A DNA stretch of 64,000 bases from Melastoma dodecandrum. Taxonomy: Eukaryota > Streptophyta > Magnoliopsida > Myrtales > Melastomataceae. Shown here one piece after another: positions 36,624 through 48,369 of this stretch. A program made the translations under genes and the position numbers. The notes beneath the pieces are model-generated. The model saw only the letters and a list, made by a program, of their open reading frames with translations. It searched no databases and was not told the origin of the DNA. The stretch spans positions 3,286,001 through 3,350,000 of the forward strand of contig JARUPY010000088.1 in the NCBI GenBank assembly GCA_029817715.1, in the 5' to 3' direction. Each line of letters begins with the position of its first letter. Position 1 is the first letter of the stretch.

Positions 36624-37560
36624 CGACTTCAGATGTATATTCTAGCGACCAGAGGGGAGCGTCCACTGGTGCTGTCGAGCTCGAGTTGGGAGCTTAGTTG
36701 ACGTTGATGTTGGTCTATTCTGGAGCCAGGACTTGCTACTGCGGACGTTCGATTGAAGCCGCCTATGTTGGTGAAGGGGACTGCCATTTTGAGGGTGGTA
36801 CTGCTGGATCTATTGAATTTGTTGTCAATGCCGCTGTAGTTGAGAGACCCGTGGCTGCGGATTCTGCTGGAGCTGTCGCCGCTGCTGCTGGAGCTGTCGC
36901 GGCTACTGCTGGAGCTGTGGTTATTGTCGGAGCCGTCGTGCTGATGGGGGATTGTCTCCCTGGTGCGTGCCTACGCATGGAAAGAAACTAGTCAAAGTAA
37001 AAGGAGAGCTTCCCGCCACACTAACGCGCGCTCACGGGAAGCTTGGATATGGTTTTCCGCCACGAGCAGAGAAATGATATTTGTCGGGTGATCTAAAGGG
37101 ATTTGTCCCTGTCATTCCAGCAGAAAGACGCCAACTACCATAGATCACAGCTGGTGAAGCCAGGATCGTCGTCAGAGGTCGACGTTGCTACTGTTGCATC
37201 CAAAAAAGTCGAAGACCATCACAGCCAAGGGTACATTGTTCTCCTCGTTGTTGTTGTTGAATGCTCCTCTTGGGATGATCATCAAGGGGTTTCCATGGCA
37301 TTGATTTCTGCTTACCTTGGGCAGAATTGATCGAGGGATAGAAGCGGCGACAGAGGTTCGTCGGTGAGCCGGGAGAGAAAAGAAAATGGAAATCGAAGGA
37401 CCTGTTTCTCCGAGGGAAGGCTTCAGAGAGGAGGGGGAGTTAAGCTTGGGATGGTTTTCTCTCTGTCCTCCTTTTATACCTAGGCAGTGGCTTGTTAATA
37501 AGAGGAGGCCACGAGGGAGGTCAAGAAGAATTGGCAGAAGGATGATGCCGTTAGGAGGAG
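36624..37560 (-). pseudogene. probable gag side of the older copia relic
   Basis: This is the sequence that would be continuous with 30830-31157 before the younger copia inserted. On the minus strand it carries alanine/threonine/proline low-complexity text (about 36763-36978) of the kind seen in retroelement gag or in spacers. No zinc knuckle is visible, so the assignment rests on continuity across the AGATT target site. Confidence 0.35.
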
Positions 37561-38613
37561 GAGTGTTGGAAAAGGTTTTGATGATGAGCCAGACCTCTGT
37601 GCCACAGAAGGTCGAACATTCTTGGCTTTGATGATGAGCCTGACCCTCTGTACTATAGAAGGTTGAACATTCTATTCTACAGAAGCTTCTTATGTTAAGG
37701 GCTTTATGTAAGAATTATTCTTGTAATTAAATGATTAGTTATCAATTACTTAATTACGAAATATATATTATCTGATTAAGATATTCGTCTAATCAGATTA
37801 CCATGATTTGATTTTCAAATAATCATATTGGAGATAATATTTCTTGTAGAAGGAAATGTATCTTCTATATATGGAAAGGTTCTATTATTTGGTCTACAGG
37901 CTTCTGTAAGCTTACTTGATCAACATACGAACATTATTTGATTGCAAATCACCACCACCTGTCCAGATACACTCTCACGTGTGTTTTTATCAGGATGGAA
38001 TTGACTTCAAGTCATTTGGAAACAAATCAACGATTGTTTCCACCTGTAGAAGGTTATCAAGCAGAACCTTCTGCGATACCTTCTGTGGTGCACTATTCAT
38101 GGAAAATATATCATAATCTTATTCAGATTTATTTTCTATCTGAATGCTTGCACGTGTATGATATTATTCAGATTAATTATTTCTTCTTTTGCAGATTACG
38201 CATTTATATTTTCCTTCTTGCATTTTCTTCTTAGAATTTTGTGTATAAATAGCCACGTCTTCTCCCATTGTAACGAATACATACAATTCATTATTCTTCT
38301 CTTCTCCTATTCTGTCCAGAGAGAGCGTGTGCTTGAGCTTGCTTTAGTTCTTTCATTCGTTCGAGTTAGTCACACGAGGAGCACTAGCGACGGACGACTG
38401 CATCGTTGGTGAAACCTTTTGGGATAGTGACTCGGGGGCTCAAGGGACTCGGTTGGAAGCTGCAGGATACGTTGTTGGAAGCGTGTGTACGTGGGCAACG
38501 TGCAGCGGGCTGGAGAGAAGGGCTAAACCTCGGGAGCACAGAAGGTGAGGGACTGACCAACTTCTGTTGTGTAGAGCTCTGTGTGCAGGAACCTAGGACG
38601 GAGGCTGCCGTCT

Positions 38614-38824
38614 GCTTGCGTGGGGTTTGCCACGTGCTTGCGCAGGGTCTGCTGCGTGCTTGCGTAGGGTATGCTACGTGCTTGTGTGGGGTACGCCACA
38701 TAGTCGCTATCTCGAGGAGATCGTGCAGGTCGTGTGGAGCCGCCGGAGGGAAAATCCATCCTTGAACAGGGGTTGCTGTTCGCTTGCGTAGGGTCCGCTA
38801 CGTGCTCGCGTGGGGTACGCCACG
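38614..38824. repeat. 22-bp hairpin repeat, six units with covarying stems
   Basis: Units start at 38618, 38640, 38662, 38684, 38787 and 38809. Each is a 5-bp stem, a 6-base loop of the form GGTNNG, and the complementary stem. The stems are CGTGG/CCACG, CGCAG/CTGCG, CGTAG/CTACG, TGTGG/CCACA, CGTAG/CTACG and CGTGG/CCACG, so pairing is kept while the bases change. Exact 22-base spacing is kept within units 1-4 and within 5-6. Confidence 0.85.
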
Positions 38825-38889
38825 AAGTCGTTTTCCTTAAGAGGATTGCGCATTTGCTACTTTGTTAGTTACGTTAACGCGTGCAACCT

Positions 38890-39725
38890 TCTGTTGTACA
38901 GAATCTTCGGATCTGTATAACCTCCTGTAGAACAGAACCTTCGGGTCTGAATCTACTCTAGTGCAGAACCTTACGGTCTGTACATAACTCAAGTCATTTC
39001 TAATACGAACCATTTTGGTTTGTTAAAGATTGACACATTCTTGGTACAGAACCTTACGGTCTGTGCTATACCTTCTGTGATACAGAATCCTTGGATCTGT
39101 TCTATAGAAGGTTGACGCTTTTAGTATAGAATCACTTGATCTGTGCTATAGAAGGTTAACACATTCGATACAGAACCTTCGGGTCTGTATTGTGCCTTAC
39201 CTTCTTCGACACAGAACCTTCTGGTCTGTGTTGTGCCTAAGCTTCTTCGACACAGAACCCTCTGGTCTGTGTTGTGCCTAAGTCTCTTCGACACAGAACC
39301 TTTGGTCTGTGTTGTGCCTAAGCTTCTTCGACACAGAACCTTCTGGTCTGTGTTGTGCCTAAGCTTCTTCGACACAGAACCTTCTGGTCTGTGTTGTGCC
39401 TACCTTCTTCGACACAGAACCCTCTGGTCTGTGTTGTGCCTACCTTCTTCGACACAGAACCCTCTGGTCTGTGTTGTGCCTACCTTCTTCGACACAGAAC
39501 CCTCTGGTCTGTGTTGTGCCTTACCTTCTTCGACACAGAACCTTCTGGTCTGTGTTGTGCCTTACTCTCTACGATACAGAACCTTCTGGTCTGTATTGAG
39601 CCTAAGTTACTATAGTACAGAACCTTCGGGTTTGTGCTACATAACAAGCCTCTACGGCACAGAACCTTCTGGTCTGTGTTCTGCCACTCAAGCCTCTATT
39701 GTACAGAACCCTACGGGTTTGCTTT
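38890..39725. repeat. ~41-bp hairpin minisatellite (CAGAACC...GGTCTG)
   Basis: The regular part (about 39160-39600) repeats every 40-41 bases. Each unit carries CACAGAACC, a 4-base loop (TTCT or similar) and GGTCTGTG. The arms pair if one A is bulged. Upstream units are more diverged but keep pairing: ATC with GAT near 38900 and 39083, ACC with GGT elsewhere; TACAG with CTGTA near 39168 and 39573, CACAG with CTGTG elsewhere. Because 41 is not a multiple of three, open frames of up to 198 codons cycle through all phases. Confidence 0.85.
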
Positions 39726-40010
39726 TGGTTGCTATCACTTGTGTAATTTGTACTGAGATACATTTGAGTGGAAACCATCCAAATATTTGGGTGAAGAGTG
39801 GACGTAAGCAATTTGCTGAACCACTATAAAAATCCTTGTGTCCATTAAACAAATTTGCGTACACAATCAAACGTTCTGTCTTACAGAAACTTACAGGCTC
39901 TGTTTAACAGAAGCTTTTCATTCCGCTGCGGGGTAAAACGAAAAAGGGTTAAAATCCAATTTTGGAGATTAACACTAATTCACCCCCCCTCTTAGTGTAA
40001 CAAGGAGAAA

Positions 40011-40824
40011 TAGGGGGGAGGCGAGGAAACAGTTGTAGTTGTGAGGTTCCGCAATGTCGCAGCGCTGACGGGTTGGTCTTCATCAGGACGTCGAAAAGCA
40101 GAGAAAGAAGAGAGTTCGCCTAGCACAGCAAGTGTGGTCACTGTACTTGTCTTCATCAGCTGTGGGTAGGGAAGCTTTGCTGGGAATGAACATCCGAGGT
40201 GGTGTAGCAGGCCATCATGAAGCAGAGTTGATTTTGCCTATCCTTTTTCTGAGTGTTGGTCCCCATCTGTGTTGGGGAGACCATATTGAAGCAGGTGGCT
40301 AGAAGTGTTACTTTCGGCGGCCTTCCCCACTGTCACCGCAGTGGGCTGAAGCACCCCTCCTCTAGTGGACATAGTTATTCATGAAGTTCTCTGGGACGAA
40401 TCGTAGGGTCGAGGGGCCCCGGCATCCGGGTGATACGATTTGGCAAGAGAACTCAGGGATGGAATGAGTTTGCGATGGTCGACAGGTTCCTCCTATTGGC
40501 AGTTGCTACTGGATTTGACTCTCGTGCATCCCGTGTGGGTAATTCTCAAAGAGAACACTTAGAACGATTTTCAGTCAAATCGGGTCTTAAACAAACCCAC
40601 CACTTTTCGTAAGTGTTTATGGGATGTCAATGTTTAGACGACATGGACCAATGTAAAAGCGTCAAATTGGCATGATATCTTTAAGCATTTACTGCCGTAG
40701 ACTTTTCGCCAACCTCGATGTTCGTGGATGGTGTATGAATTTGGGTATCTACAAGGTCCCTCACCGCTTGCACCTACTACGGATTCCTTCTCTCTGACCA
40801 ACTCTATACGCCGACTCGCCAACC
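40011..40824. other. intergenic or repeat, no gene recognised
   Basis: No open frame resembles a known protein. The composition is mixed and near genome average. Confidence 0.35.
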
Positions 40825-40960
40825 AGCAACCTTTCTTCCCAGGCCCTGTTGCACATAGTCCTACGTTACGGACAATGTTCCGATCGAGTTCCTCGGATCC
40901 GTAACCATCAGCGTGTCTGAAGCGGCTTCACCAACGCTCAACCCGCTGTAGTCACCTCCT
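40825..40960. repeat. interspersed repeat R2, copy 2
   Basis: It matches 28530-28665 in the same orientation but without R1 next to it. The family is not identified. Confidence 0.55.
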
Positions 40961-42349
40961 GCGTGAACGTTCGTCTGAAGAATTCGTCCTACACACTCAC
41001 TCACACACACGATAAAGCACCACAATAATGTTATAGGAATACCAAGACTTACCATTGTATTCGGACGAAATTCATGTGAAAAGTTTGATTATTGGATATT
41101 TCTTATTAATGTAATCTTCTTAAAGAAGGTTAATAGGAAAATTCCAATTTTAGTAATATAATTTCCCTACATTGAAAAATATATTATTTTTTACTTCTAT
41201 GATTTGTCTTACCATATAAATATTTTAATATTAATTCAAATAATATTCCTAAGAATATTTTTCTTTTGAATTAATAAATTAATTAGGATAATTAAAAATT
41301 AATTAATTATTAAATTATCTAATTTTGGAAATATTTCTAATCATGTCACTTGATCTAAAAGGGTCATTGGAGGATGAAGAAAATATTTTCGTGATATTTT
41401 TCTTTTACTAAGAAGCATATCATCATTACAGGAGGTTACAGTTTCTTGAAAGTCATAGCAGGCCAAACCTGCTGTGTAACTCATCATTAAAACTATATCA
41501 ACATAATGTCACGCCAAATTCCATCTCCTCTGGTGAGAGCTAGACAGATTTTTCTAGTTGCTCGTTCTCCTCCCTGATTGAATTGTTGTGTTATTAGTCG
41601 CATCCTTGATAAGTCGTCAACTCCTACTCTTTCAAGGCTTTTAACAATATGATGTTGATCGTCGAATCAGGATTGATCAAGTTGCGATTAACCTTCATAC
41701 CACAAGCATAGTTAAACACAAATTATGAGACTTTTACCCTAAAAGAAGATCTTCATCTCTAAATACGATCACCATTGAATTCTCTTGTACCTTTTCTATG
41801 GACATAACCATCAGGTTTTCTAGGATGTTTGTCTATCTTTATAGTAGGTCCTCTTTATCCGTTTAAATGTGATGACAATTTTTAAACACATTTGCTAGTT
41901 ATTGAAAGCATTATGGGAAGAAATCTCATAACGTCACCGAGGTTGACCTCTTTAAAGTCAGGTCGTCTTACAAATCCTACTCTTTCATCATTTTTTTTTG
42001 GATTCCACTTTCACTGGAGTTCCGTGGAAATCTTCATTCACATTGGAGACGTCCCCTTAACAGGCTAGGGAGATTTCTTTTGGTTCCTTTTACGAATTAG
42101 GTTTATAAGACATCTATAAACCATACACATTTGAACAATATCTATTAGGCATAATATTAAGAAGCTCATAAAATAATAATATTATCGATAAAAAATTGAT
42201 ATCGCAAGTGTTCTGCCATGGCAGAAATACATTGATTGGAGAGGTAAGCACCATATGGAAGCAGATCTTTCTCCTTGGTTGAATCATGCAACTGGTAAAT
42301 GGCAAACGACCTAGCGAATTTGGCACTTGACATCGGCAACGCAACCAGT
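40961..42349. other. AT-rich intergenic stretch
   Basis: No gene is recognised. Bases 41060-41340 are very AT-rich. Confidence 0.4.
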
Positions 42350-42694
42350 TAGGGGTATGGGTGAAAATGAACCGAGCTGCTCATGAGCTGACTCGGTCAA
42401 AATTCAATTCGAACTCGACTTTGACCGAGCTCGAGGCGAACTTGAGCCGGCTCGTTAACGAAACAAGCCGAGCTCGAGCCCGAGCCGAAATACTTACAGC
42501 TTTATGGTTCGCGAGCCGCTCGCAAGCCTAATATTATATAATAAATATTAATATTTTATTCTAAATTAATAAAATTAATAAAATCGATCCTACATTCGAG
42601 CCTTTCAAGCCGAGCTCGAGCTCGGACTGTTCCTAATCGAGCCGAGCTCGAGCCTGTGGATATTCGGCCTCGGCTCGGCTTGTTTTTACCCCTA
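42350..42694. mobile_element. hAT-like MITE (GAGCCGAGCTCGAGC family)
   Basis: The element starts TAGGGGTATGGGTGAAAATG and ends in TACCCCTA as its inverse. Inside are many copies of GAGCTCGAGC, CCGAGC and GGCTCG. This composition and the TAGGGG ends fit a very common plant hAT-derived MITE. I did not find a clean 8-bp target duplication. Confidence 0.65.
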
Positions 42695-42696
42695 GT

Positions 42697-44387
42697 TAGG
42701 GGTGAAAATGAGCCGAATTGATATCAAACCCTTCTAGCCTTGAGGTCGGCTCGATAACAAAAATCCACTCGAGCTCGATTGAGCCTAAAAATTTGAAGTT
42801 TGAGCTCGACACGGTCCAGTTTAGGGAACTCGAGCTCCGTTCGATAGGCTCAAATACAGATTGAGCCTAAACTCAAATGGACAACTCGAACTCGACTCAT
42901 ATATAGGCCCGATAGGATCAACTTGAATTGAGCTCGACTCGTTGGGCTCGAATTTGGCTTGAAAACATAAATAGTCATGTAAAAAATAAATCCTAACCGA
43001 ACAATACGAGTAATTATATCAAAACATCTCAACAAGAACGATATGAATATCTCCACAAGAAACATCAAAATATCATCATAAATCTTTCAAAATAACCACA
43101 AACCACAAGAACCTCTTCAAAAACATCTCCACAAGAAGTAATCCAAACTTTTAAAATCAACAAAAAATCACAAGAACTAGGTTCCCAAACATTTCCACAA
43201 GAAACAAATAGTTAAGCTTCAATAGCACATCCTAACATTGCCACAGTGCCATTACCTACATTCAAAAAAATACAAAGGTATTTCAATCACCATAATAATA
43301 ATAATAGCAATAGCAGTGTATAATTTAAAATTATAGGTTATCTTACTTTCAAGATGTTGAATTGGGCAGGCAAATAAATATATCTTGATAAATAAACAGG
43401 ATGTGGCCTCTCTTCAAACAAGATACGGAAGTAATCGTCAAAACCATTCCACTCCATTGCATAACAAACAGGACAACTTCAAAGATCACGCAATCATCAA
43501 AGGCATTCATCAAGAACAGAGTCAATTGGCTGTAACGAAGCAAAATGCTTCAATGGCATACCCCGACATTAGGGAACCATAAATCAACCTGTTACACACA
43601 AGTAATCAAAGGCTTGATCTGTTTGGAAAGCTCCAACCTCTCGACCAGACTAGCTTAACTTAAGAGAAACAAAACCACAACCAATGTCGCATAACAAGAA
43701 CCGCCAAAAACCTAATCAAATCACGTTATCAACTCACTCATCAAACCCACAAAAACACCACCGTGTTTAACAATTCAAACCTATCAAAGGTGAACTCCCG
43801 ACACACACAAAGATCAAGAAACCATCCAAACACAAGAAAAGGAGGAGACGGATGCAGGCAGACGTTGGGAAGGGGAAGGCCAACGCGGAAGAGAAGGCCA
43901 ACGTAAAGGCAGACGTGAGGAAGGAGATGGAAGATGGGAGGAGGCGGAGGTGCGTGAGGTAGAAATGAGGTAGATCAGAACGACTTCTCTAATCCTAACA
44001 AATAGTTTTTTTTTTTAATTCAATTTAGTCCTCGACTCTAAATTTACTCACAAATAAGTTCAAAACTTTAATATTTATTAGTAAAATTATTATTATTTAT
44101 TATATTTTATTAGACTTGCGAGCCATCGAGATATATGACTCTATGGAGAAGCAATATCCAAATGATGAAGGAGCGTAAGAAAAAACCAAGAAGATATTTT
44201 GATCGTAAAAAAAAATAAAAAGGCTCCGTAGTTAGCCAAAATATCCTCTCCAAATTTCCTTATTTCCAGAAACAATGTCGTAGCAGTTCCGCAAACCCCT
44301 TCCTATGATAGAGTAAAGCACGGCTTTCCAAATAAACATAACATTACCGAGCAAGCTCGCGAGCGGCTCGGTTCGTTTTCACTCCTA
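42697..44387. mobile_element. second hAT-like element abutting the first
   Basis: It starts TAGGGGTGAAAATGAGCCG at 42697, only two bases after the first element. GAGCGGCTCGGTTCG...ACTCCTA at about 44361-44387 looks like an inverse end. That end pairs at least as well with the left end of the first element, so the two may be nested or recombined. The interior (about 42960-44330) codes for nothing I recognise; it has a purine-rich stretch at 43840-43975. Confidence 0.45.
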
Positions 44388-44585
44388 TAATGGGTTACCA
44401 GATAAAGGTGCAGTAACATTATTCAATTCGACAGCCTTCTCCGAGGGTGATTCGTTTTTTGCTGTCTGCGTTTGTTTTAGATTTCAGAGTACTAAAACGG
44501 CTTTAAAAAAATGAAAATAATAAAAACAGAATTATGCATTCGCACTAACAATGTAATTTCATAATTTTGTGCACACAAATAAAGC

Positions 44586-44845
44586 GAGCTTTGTTCCTTA
44601 ATGACGTCATTTGACAAATTATTTCACCAAATAACCTCGTAATTTTTAAAATTCATCGATTAACTAAGTGAAGTGGGCCTTACAAAGGCCGACTTCCCTA
44701 CACTTAGACAAAAAATTTTTTCAAATGCCGACTTCTTTAGGGACTGAAGTCGGTCTTTGTAAGGCCGATTTCACTGAATTAGTCGACGAATTTTGAAATT
44801 TACGAGGTTATTTGACGAAATAATTTGTAATAAGGAACAAAGCTT
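44586..44845. mobile_element. foldback MULE-type MITE, family F, short copy
   Basis: The inverted ends AGCTTTGTTCC...GGAACAAAGCT extend inward for about 90 bases, and the 10 bases CAAATAAAGC flank both sides (44576-44585 and 44846-44855). Inside are two AAGTCGGCC-type palindromes (about 44673 and 44747). It is a relative of 10950-11542 with fewer internal units. It lies about 110 bases upstream of the TTN5 start codon, within the gene's probable promoter or leader. Confidence 0.87.
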
Positions 44846-44954
44846 CAAATAAAGCAACCGACAAACAAAATAAACGCCGTACATATATGTGAAAGGCAGC
44901 GTCCTCTGGAAGTCGGCTGTATCCGGAAGGTGAGTCAAAACCGATCCAGAGAAT

Positions 44955-46737
44955 ATGGGTTTGCTCAGCATCATCCGTAAGATTAAGAAGAAGGAGAAGG
45001 AGATGCGCATTCTAATGGTGTACGTGTGATTTTTTCCTTTATTTTTGTTGGAACTGGGTGTGTCGATTTAGCAGATTTTGGGGTTGGATGGTTTTTTCTG
45101 TTCTTGGTTGAGTTTTAATTGTGTGGTTTATATAGTGGGCTGGATAATTCTGGGAAGACCACCATTGTGTTGAAGATCAACGGTGAGGACACCAGCGTTA
45201 TCAGCCCCACCCTAGGGTTCAACATCAGGACTGTGGTTTACCAGAAGTGAGGACATACTCTCCCTCCCCCCTCCTGTGTTGCCCCATGTAACAAGGATCA
45301 ACTTTGTTTTAATGGGTCGTGATCTTTGGGGAAATGGACCCTTGCTTTCAAGAGGCGTATCTGGGTACCTTAGTGATGTGGAAGTGGCTCCATACTTTTG
45401 AAGTAGATGTGACCATAAGCTGTCAGACCGCAGTTCTCATTTGGGTGTGTTAGTGTTAGGAGAAGAAGTGAGATGAATCTTTGTTTCCTTACCAGCTGTA
45501 TTTCGCAGCAGTAGATGAGTTACTTCTTTCATATTGATAACAGAATTGTCTTTTTACTGGGGATGATGGCTTGTTGGATGTTTATTTGCATCTGCATGCT
45601 AATTGCTGCCTGCCAAATGGTTTGTATATAAGTTTGATTGGATCCGGCAGGTATACATTGAATATCTGGGATGTAGGGGGTCAGAAGACAATAAGATCTT
45701 ATTGGAGGAACTACTTTGAGCAAACGGATGGTTTGGTGTGGGTTGTGGATAGCTCTGATGTGAGAAGGCTTGAGGATTGCAAAATTGAGCTCGAGAACCT
45801 ATTAAAAGAGGAGGTAATTTTCAGTTACTTATTCAAATCGTTCATTTAGAATTGTCCTTACTCGGGTTTTTATGTTTCCATGTCGGAGTATGCTAAATCA
45901 TTTATACCCCTTTATTTCCCTGCTTCATGTCCATCTGCCTTACCTAGTTCTTTATCATGCTCATTTACTCATATCAAGATTTCAGTAGTGTTAGAATCTT
46001 GATGTGTCTTAGTTAAACCTTTTATTGTAGAAATATTGTCTGCCTTGCTTTTGAGGCCCTTTACCAATGATTGTCTCCATTAATTGTAATAGCCATTGTT
46101 AATCATATTCCTGGGAGAAGCAGATGTTGAAGTCGAGATCTTTCCAGCAGGATGGACATGGCTTTTTTTTTGTGGCTTGAGTTGAAAGAATAACCAATTG
46201 ATGTTTGGTAGTCTTGCTGAATGATCTTCCCATATTTTACCCGGAGACAATTAACTGCATCCCTTTTCTGATTGCAGAGATTATCGGGGGCATCCCTCCT
46301 AGTATTTGCAAATAAGCAGGACATAAAAGGAGCTCTTTCAGTGGCTGAGATCACTAAGGTAATGTACAACATGGCTGCAGTTGTACTATAATCATCTTAA
46401 CTAGGGTTGCCTATGTAATGTTCATAATTGCTTGTATTGCTCCTCCTACGGCAATTGACATCGTGTGTCGGTTGCATGCATTTTGGTTGAGGTACTGTTG
46501 CATACACCAAGTAAAGATAATATTGTTGCTGCTGGCTGACTGTCCTGATATCTGTTTCATATGAAGCGTACATGTTTTGCTGACGACTGTTTCATGCAGG
46601 TGTTGAATTTGGAGGCAATGGATAAAACGAGACATTGGAAGATTGTGGGTTGCAGTGCTTACACTGGGGAAGGCCTTCTGGAGGGATTTGATTGGTTGGT
46701 TCAGGATGTTGCATCAAGAATCTACATGCTTGACTAA
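44955..46737 (+). CDS. TTN5: ARL2-type small GTPase (TITAN5)
   Basis: Five exons, 44955-45019, 45136-45246, 45651-45813, 46278-46358 and 46600-46737, join in phase with GT-AG introns to 185 residues, the normal ARL2 length. GTP-binding motifs are complete: P-loop GLDNSGKTT, switch [18 protein letters not shown] and CSAYTGEG. The start [20 protein letters not shown] matches the ARL2 family. ARL2 works with tubulin-folding cofactors and controls microtubule supply and membrane traffic. Its Arabidopsis orthologue TITAN5 is needed for normal embryo and endosperm nuclear division. Nothing suggests damage. The foldback element at 44586-44845 lies just upstream and could influence expression; that is inference. 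Confidence 0.95.
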
Positions 46738-48220
46738 ACTGGGATTTCATTTTAACCCCCTCTCTCTCTTCCCTAACACATTCAGAGATGTTTCAGATTG
46801 TTTGAGATCCTGTGAAATGAGCTCTAGGAGATGGGCATTCATGTTTGTTTGTATAATGCTCCAGGGCAGGACATTCTACTCCCCTGCTTCCACAGTAGCT
46901 CATTTTCACGACAAGTTGTTGCGGCCCACCAAGATTAAATCATTGTAGCGTTAATATTAGCACTGCACAATGCTCTTCCCCAACTAGTAAATGTAGAGAG
47001 AAGCAATCGAGATTTCCAGATGAAAAAGAATGTGCCCACCTAAAACGTGGGGATGAAACAGAAGTCAAAGAGGGAAGTTAAACCTCTTCTAAAAGCCACG
47101 TCAAATAATTGTTAGCTCACTGTGACGTATTCCCTTGCTTCTTCTTGGTGACCTCGCCTGTGTACATTATCTCTTTCCCTTTGAAATCCTCGGAAAGGAT
47201 TGCAACTGCAGACAGACGCAGCAGACTGGTGTACCCTTTGCCTATCTATCCCCGATGCAGCATACCACATTGTTCCTAAAGTAAAAAGCAAAGCACGCGA
47301 ATGACTGCATGGATGGTCTGCTCAACTTGGCGGTTCTACATAAACCAGGGTACAATAGCCATCCTCCTTCTGCTCTCACTTTGAACCCAACGCCAGAAGC
47401 AAAATGAAGGTTTTACAAGATCTGCATCAAAACTAAAAGGGGGAAAAGCGAAGATCATTGCTCAGGTGATCAATGATAATCCATGCAATTCTTGTGGCTT
47501 CTGTGGTAGATTAAGTATGTTTAGACTCCCATCTGGAGCTAATTCATGTATGAGCTTTCAATGAATTAATACGACGTTTAAGTTGTAGAAACAACCTAAA
47601 AGCTTAAGTTTTAAGTGATGATTGATTAATATTATATAGTTTAAAATGACCGTACCGTTCTGATACCAGATAAAAACGAGCTTCATTTATTTTATATAGT
47701 TTAAAGTATTCTGAAATTAGAATTTGAATTCTTTTGTTCATACCAAATCCGAATAAGAAAGTCACATGCAGTATTCAGACAAAGAAGAAGGTCAAGCGCT
47801 GGAGCGAGAACAATGTCTGAAAAATAGAACACGTGAACGATTTGCAGACTCCTGGGCTGCAAAATCGTAGCTCGCCATCTCGGCCCTGGGGTTCATACAA
47901 TCTCAGGACACCACCAAATATTGTTTGCACATCAGGCCTTCATAAGTCCTCATGAATAACTGCGTCAACACAGTCTTCGAAAATGCATCATATGTTCTCA
48001 TGAAACTAACCGATCATTAATCATAATGACTAAAACTGGGTGTACCTGGAGAAAAGAGGTCGGATTCAATTCCGGAGTAGTGTTTGCCGACTTTGGTTGA
48101 CGAAAAATGCAGAAATTAATAAGACTTGAATTTTTGTCGAGCTTGTTCCCAAATACTGCCGGTCTGAAAAATATCTTTGAATTTACGATTAAAATTTTTT
48201 AAATTCTTAGTTTACAATCT
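46738..48220. other. 3' flank of TTN5 and intergenic DNA
   Basis: The first part is the TTN5 3' UTR. The remainder has no recognised gene. Confidence 0.4.
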
Positions 48221-48285
48221 CGAATTCGAACTCTTAGAGTTTAACTTCGATATACAGAGAAGTCGAACTCTAAGAGTTCGAATTC
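48221..48285. repeat. perfect 21-bp inverted repeat
   Basis: CGAATTCGAACTCTTAGAGT with one more T (48221-48241) is the exact complement of 48265-48285. The 23-base spacer contains further pairing (ACTTC with GAAGT). It is probably the centre of a small foldback element. No target duplication was found. Confidence 0.75.
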
Positions 48286-48369
48286 GGGCTATGTAAGGAG
48301 AATAAAACGATGCCACGTGAAGTCGAATGAGTTCGAATTTATTTTTGAACGTCATGAGTTCAACCTCCT

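Larger units (their letters stand above)
37561..40010. repeat. complex repeat block with two hairpin arrays
   Basis: The block is unlike the flanking copia element and contains two tandem families described separately (38614-38824 and 38890-39725). Words such as ACAGAAGGT and CACAGAACC recur over 2 kb. The right end has AATTCACCCCCCCTC near 39980, a text common just after plant retroelement LTRs, so the block may be a long solo LTR. I could not find TG...CA ends with a target duplication. Long open frames here are by-products of tandem repetition. Confidence 0.55.

Noticed and set aside
38406..38765. 119-codon open frame over the 22-bp hairpin array
   Set aside because: It overlaps the non-coding hairpin repeat, has a competing open frame on the other strand and matches no family.
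38890..39725. CRISPR array
   Set aside because: This is a plant nuclear tandem minisatellite. Units are nearly contiguous with no unique spacers, and no cas genes are present.
39233..39829. 198-codon open frame over the 41-bp array
   Set aside because: The period of about 41 bases makes all frames open and cyclic. The protein text is just the repeat translated, with no codon or domain signal.
42350..44387. one single hAT element with 8-bp target duplication
   Set aside because: The outer ends pair reasonably, but the 8 bases on either side do not match, so I kept two abutting elements at lower confidence.
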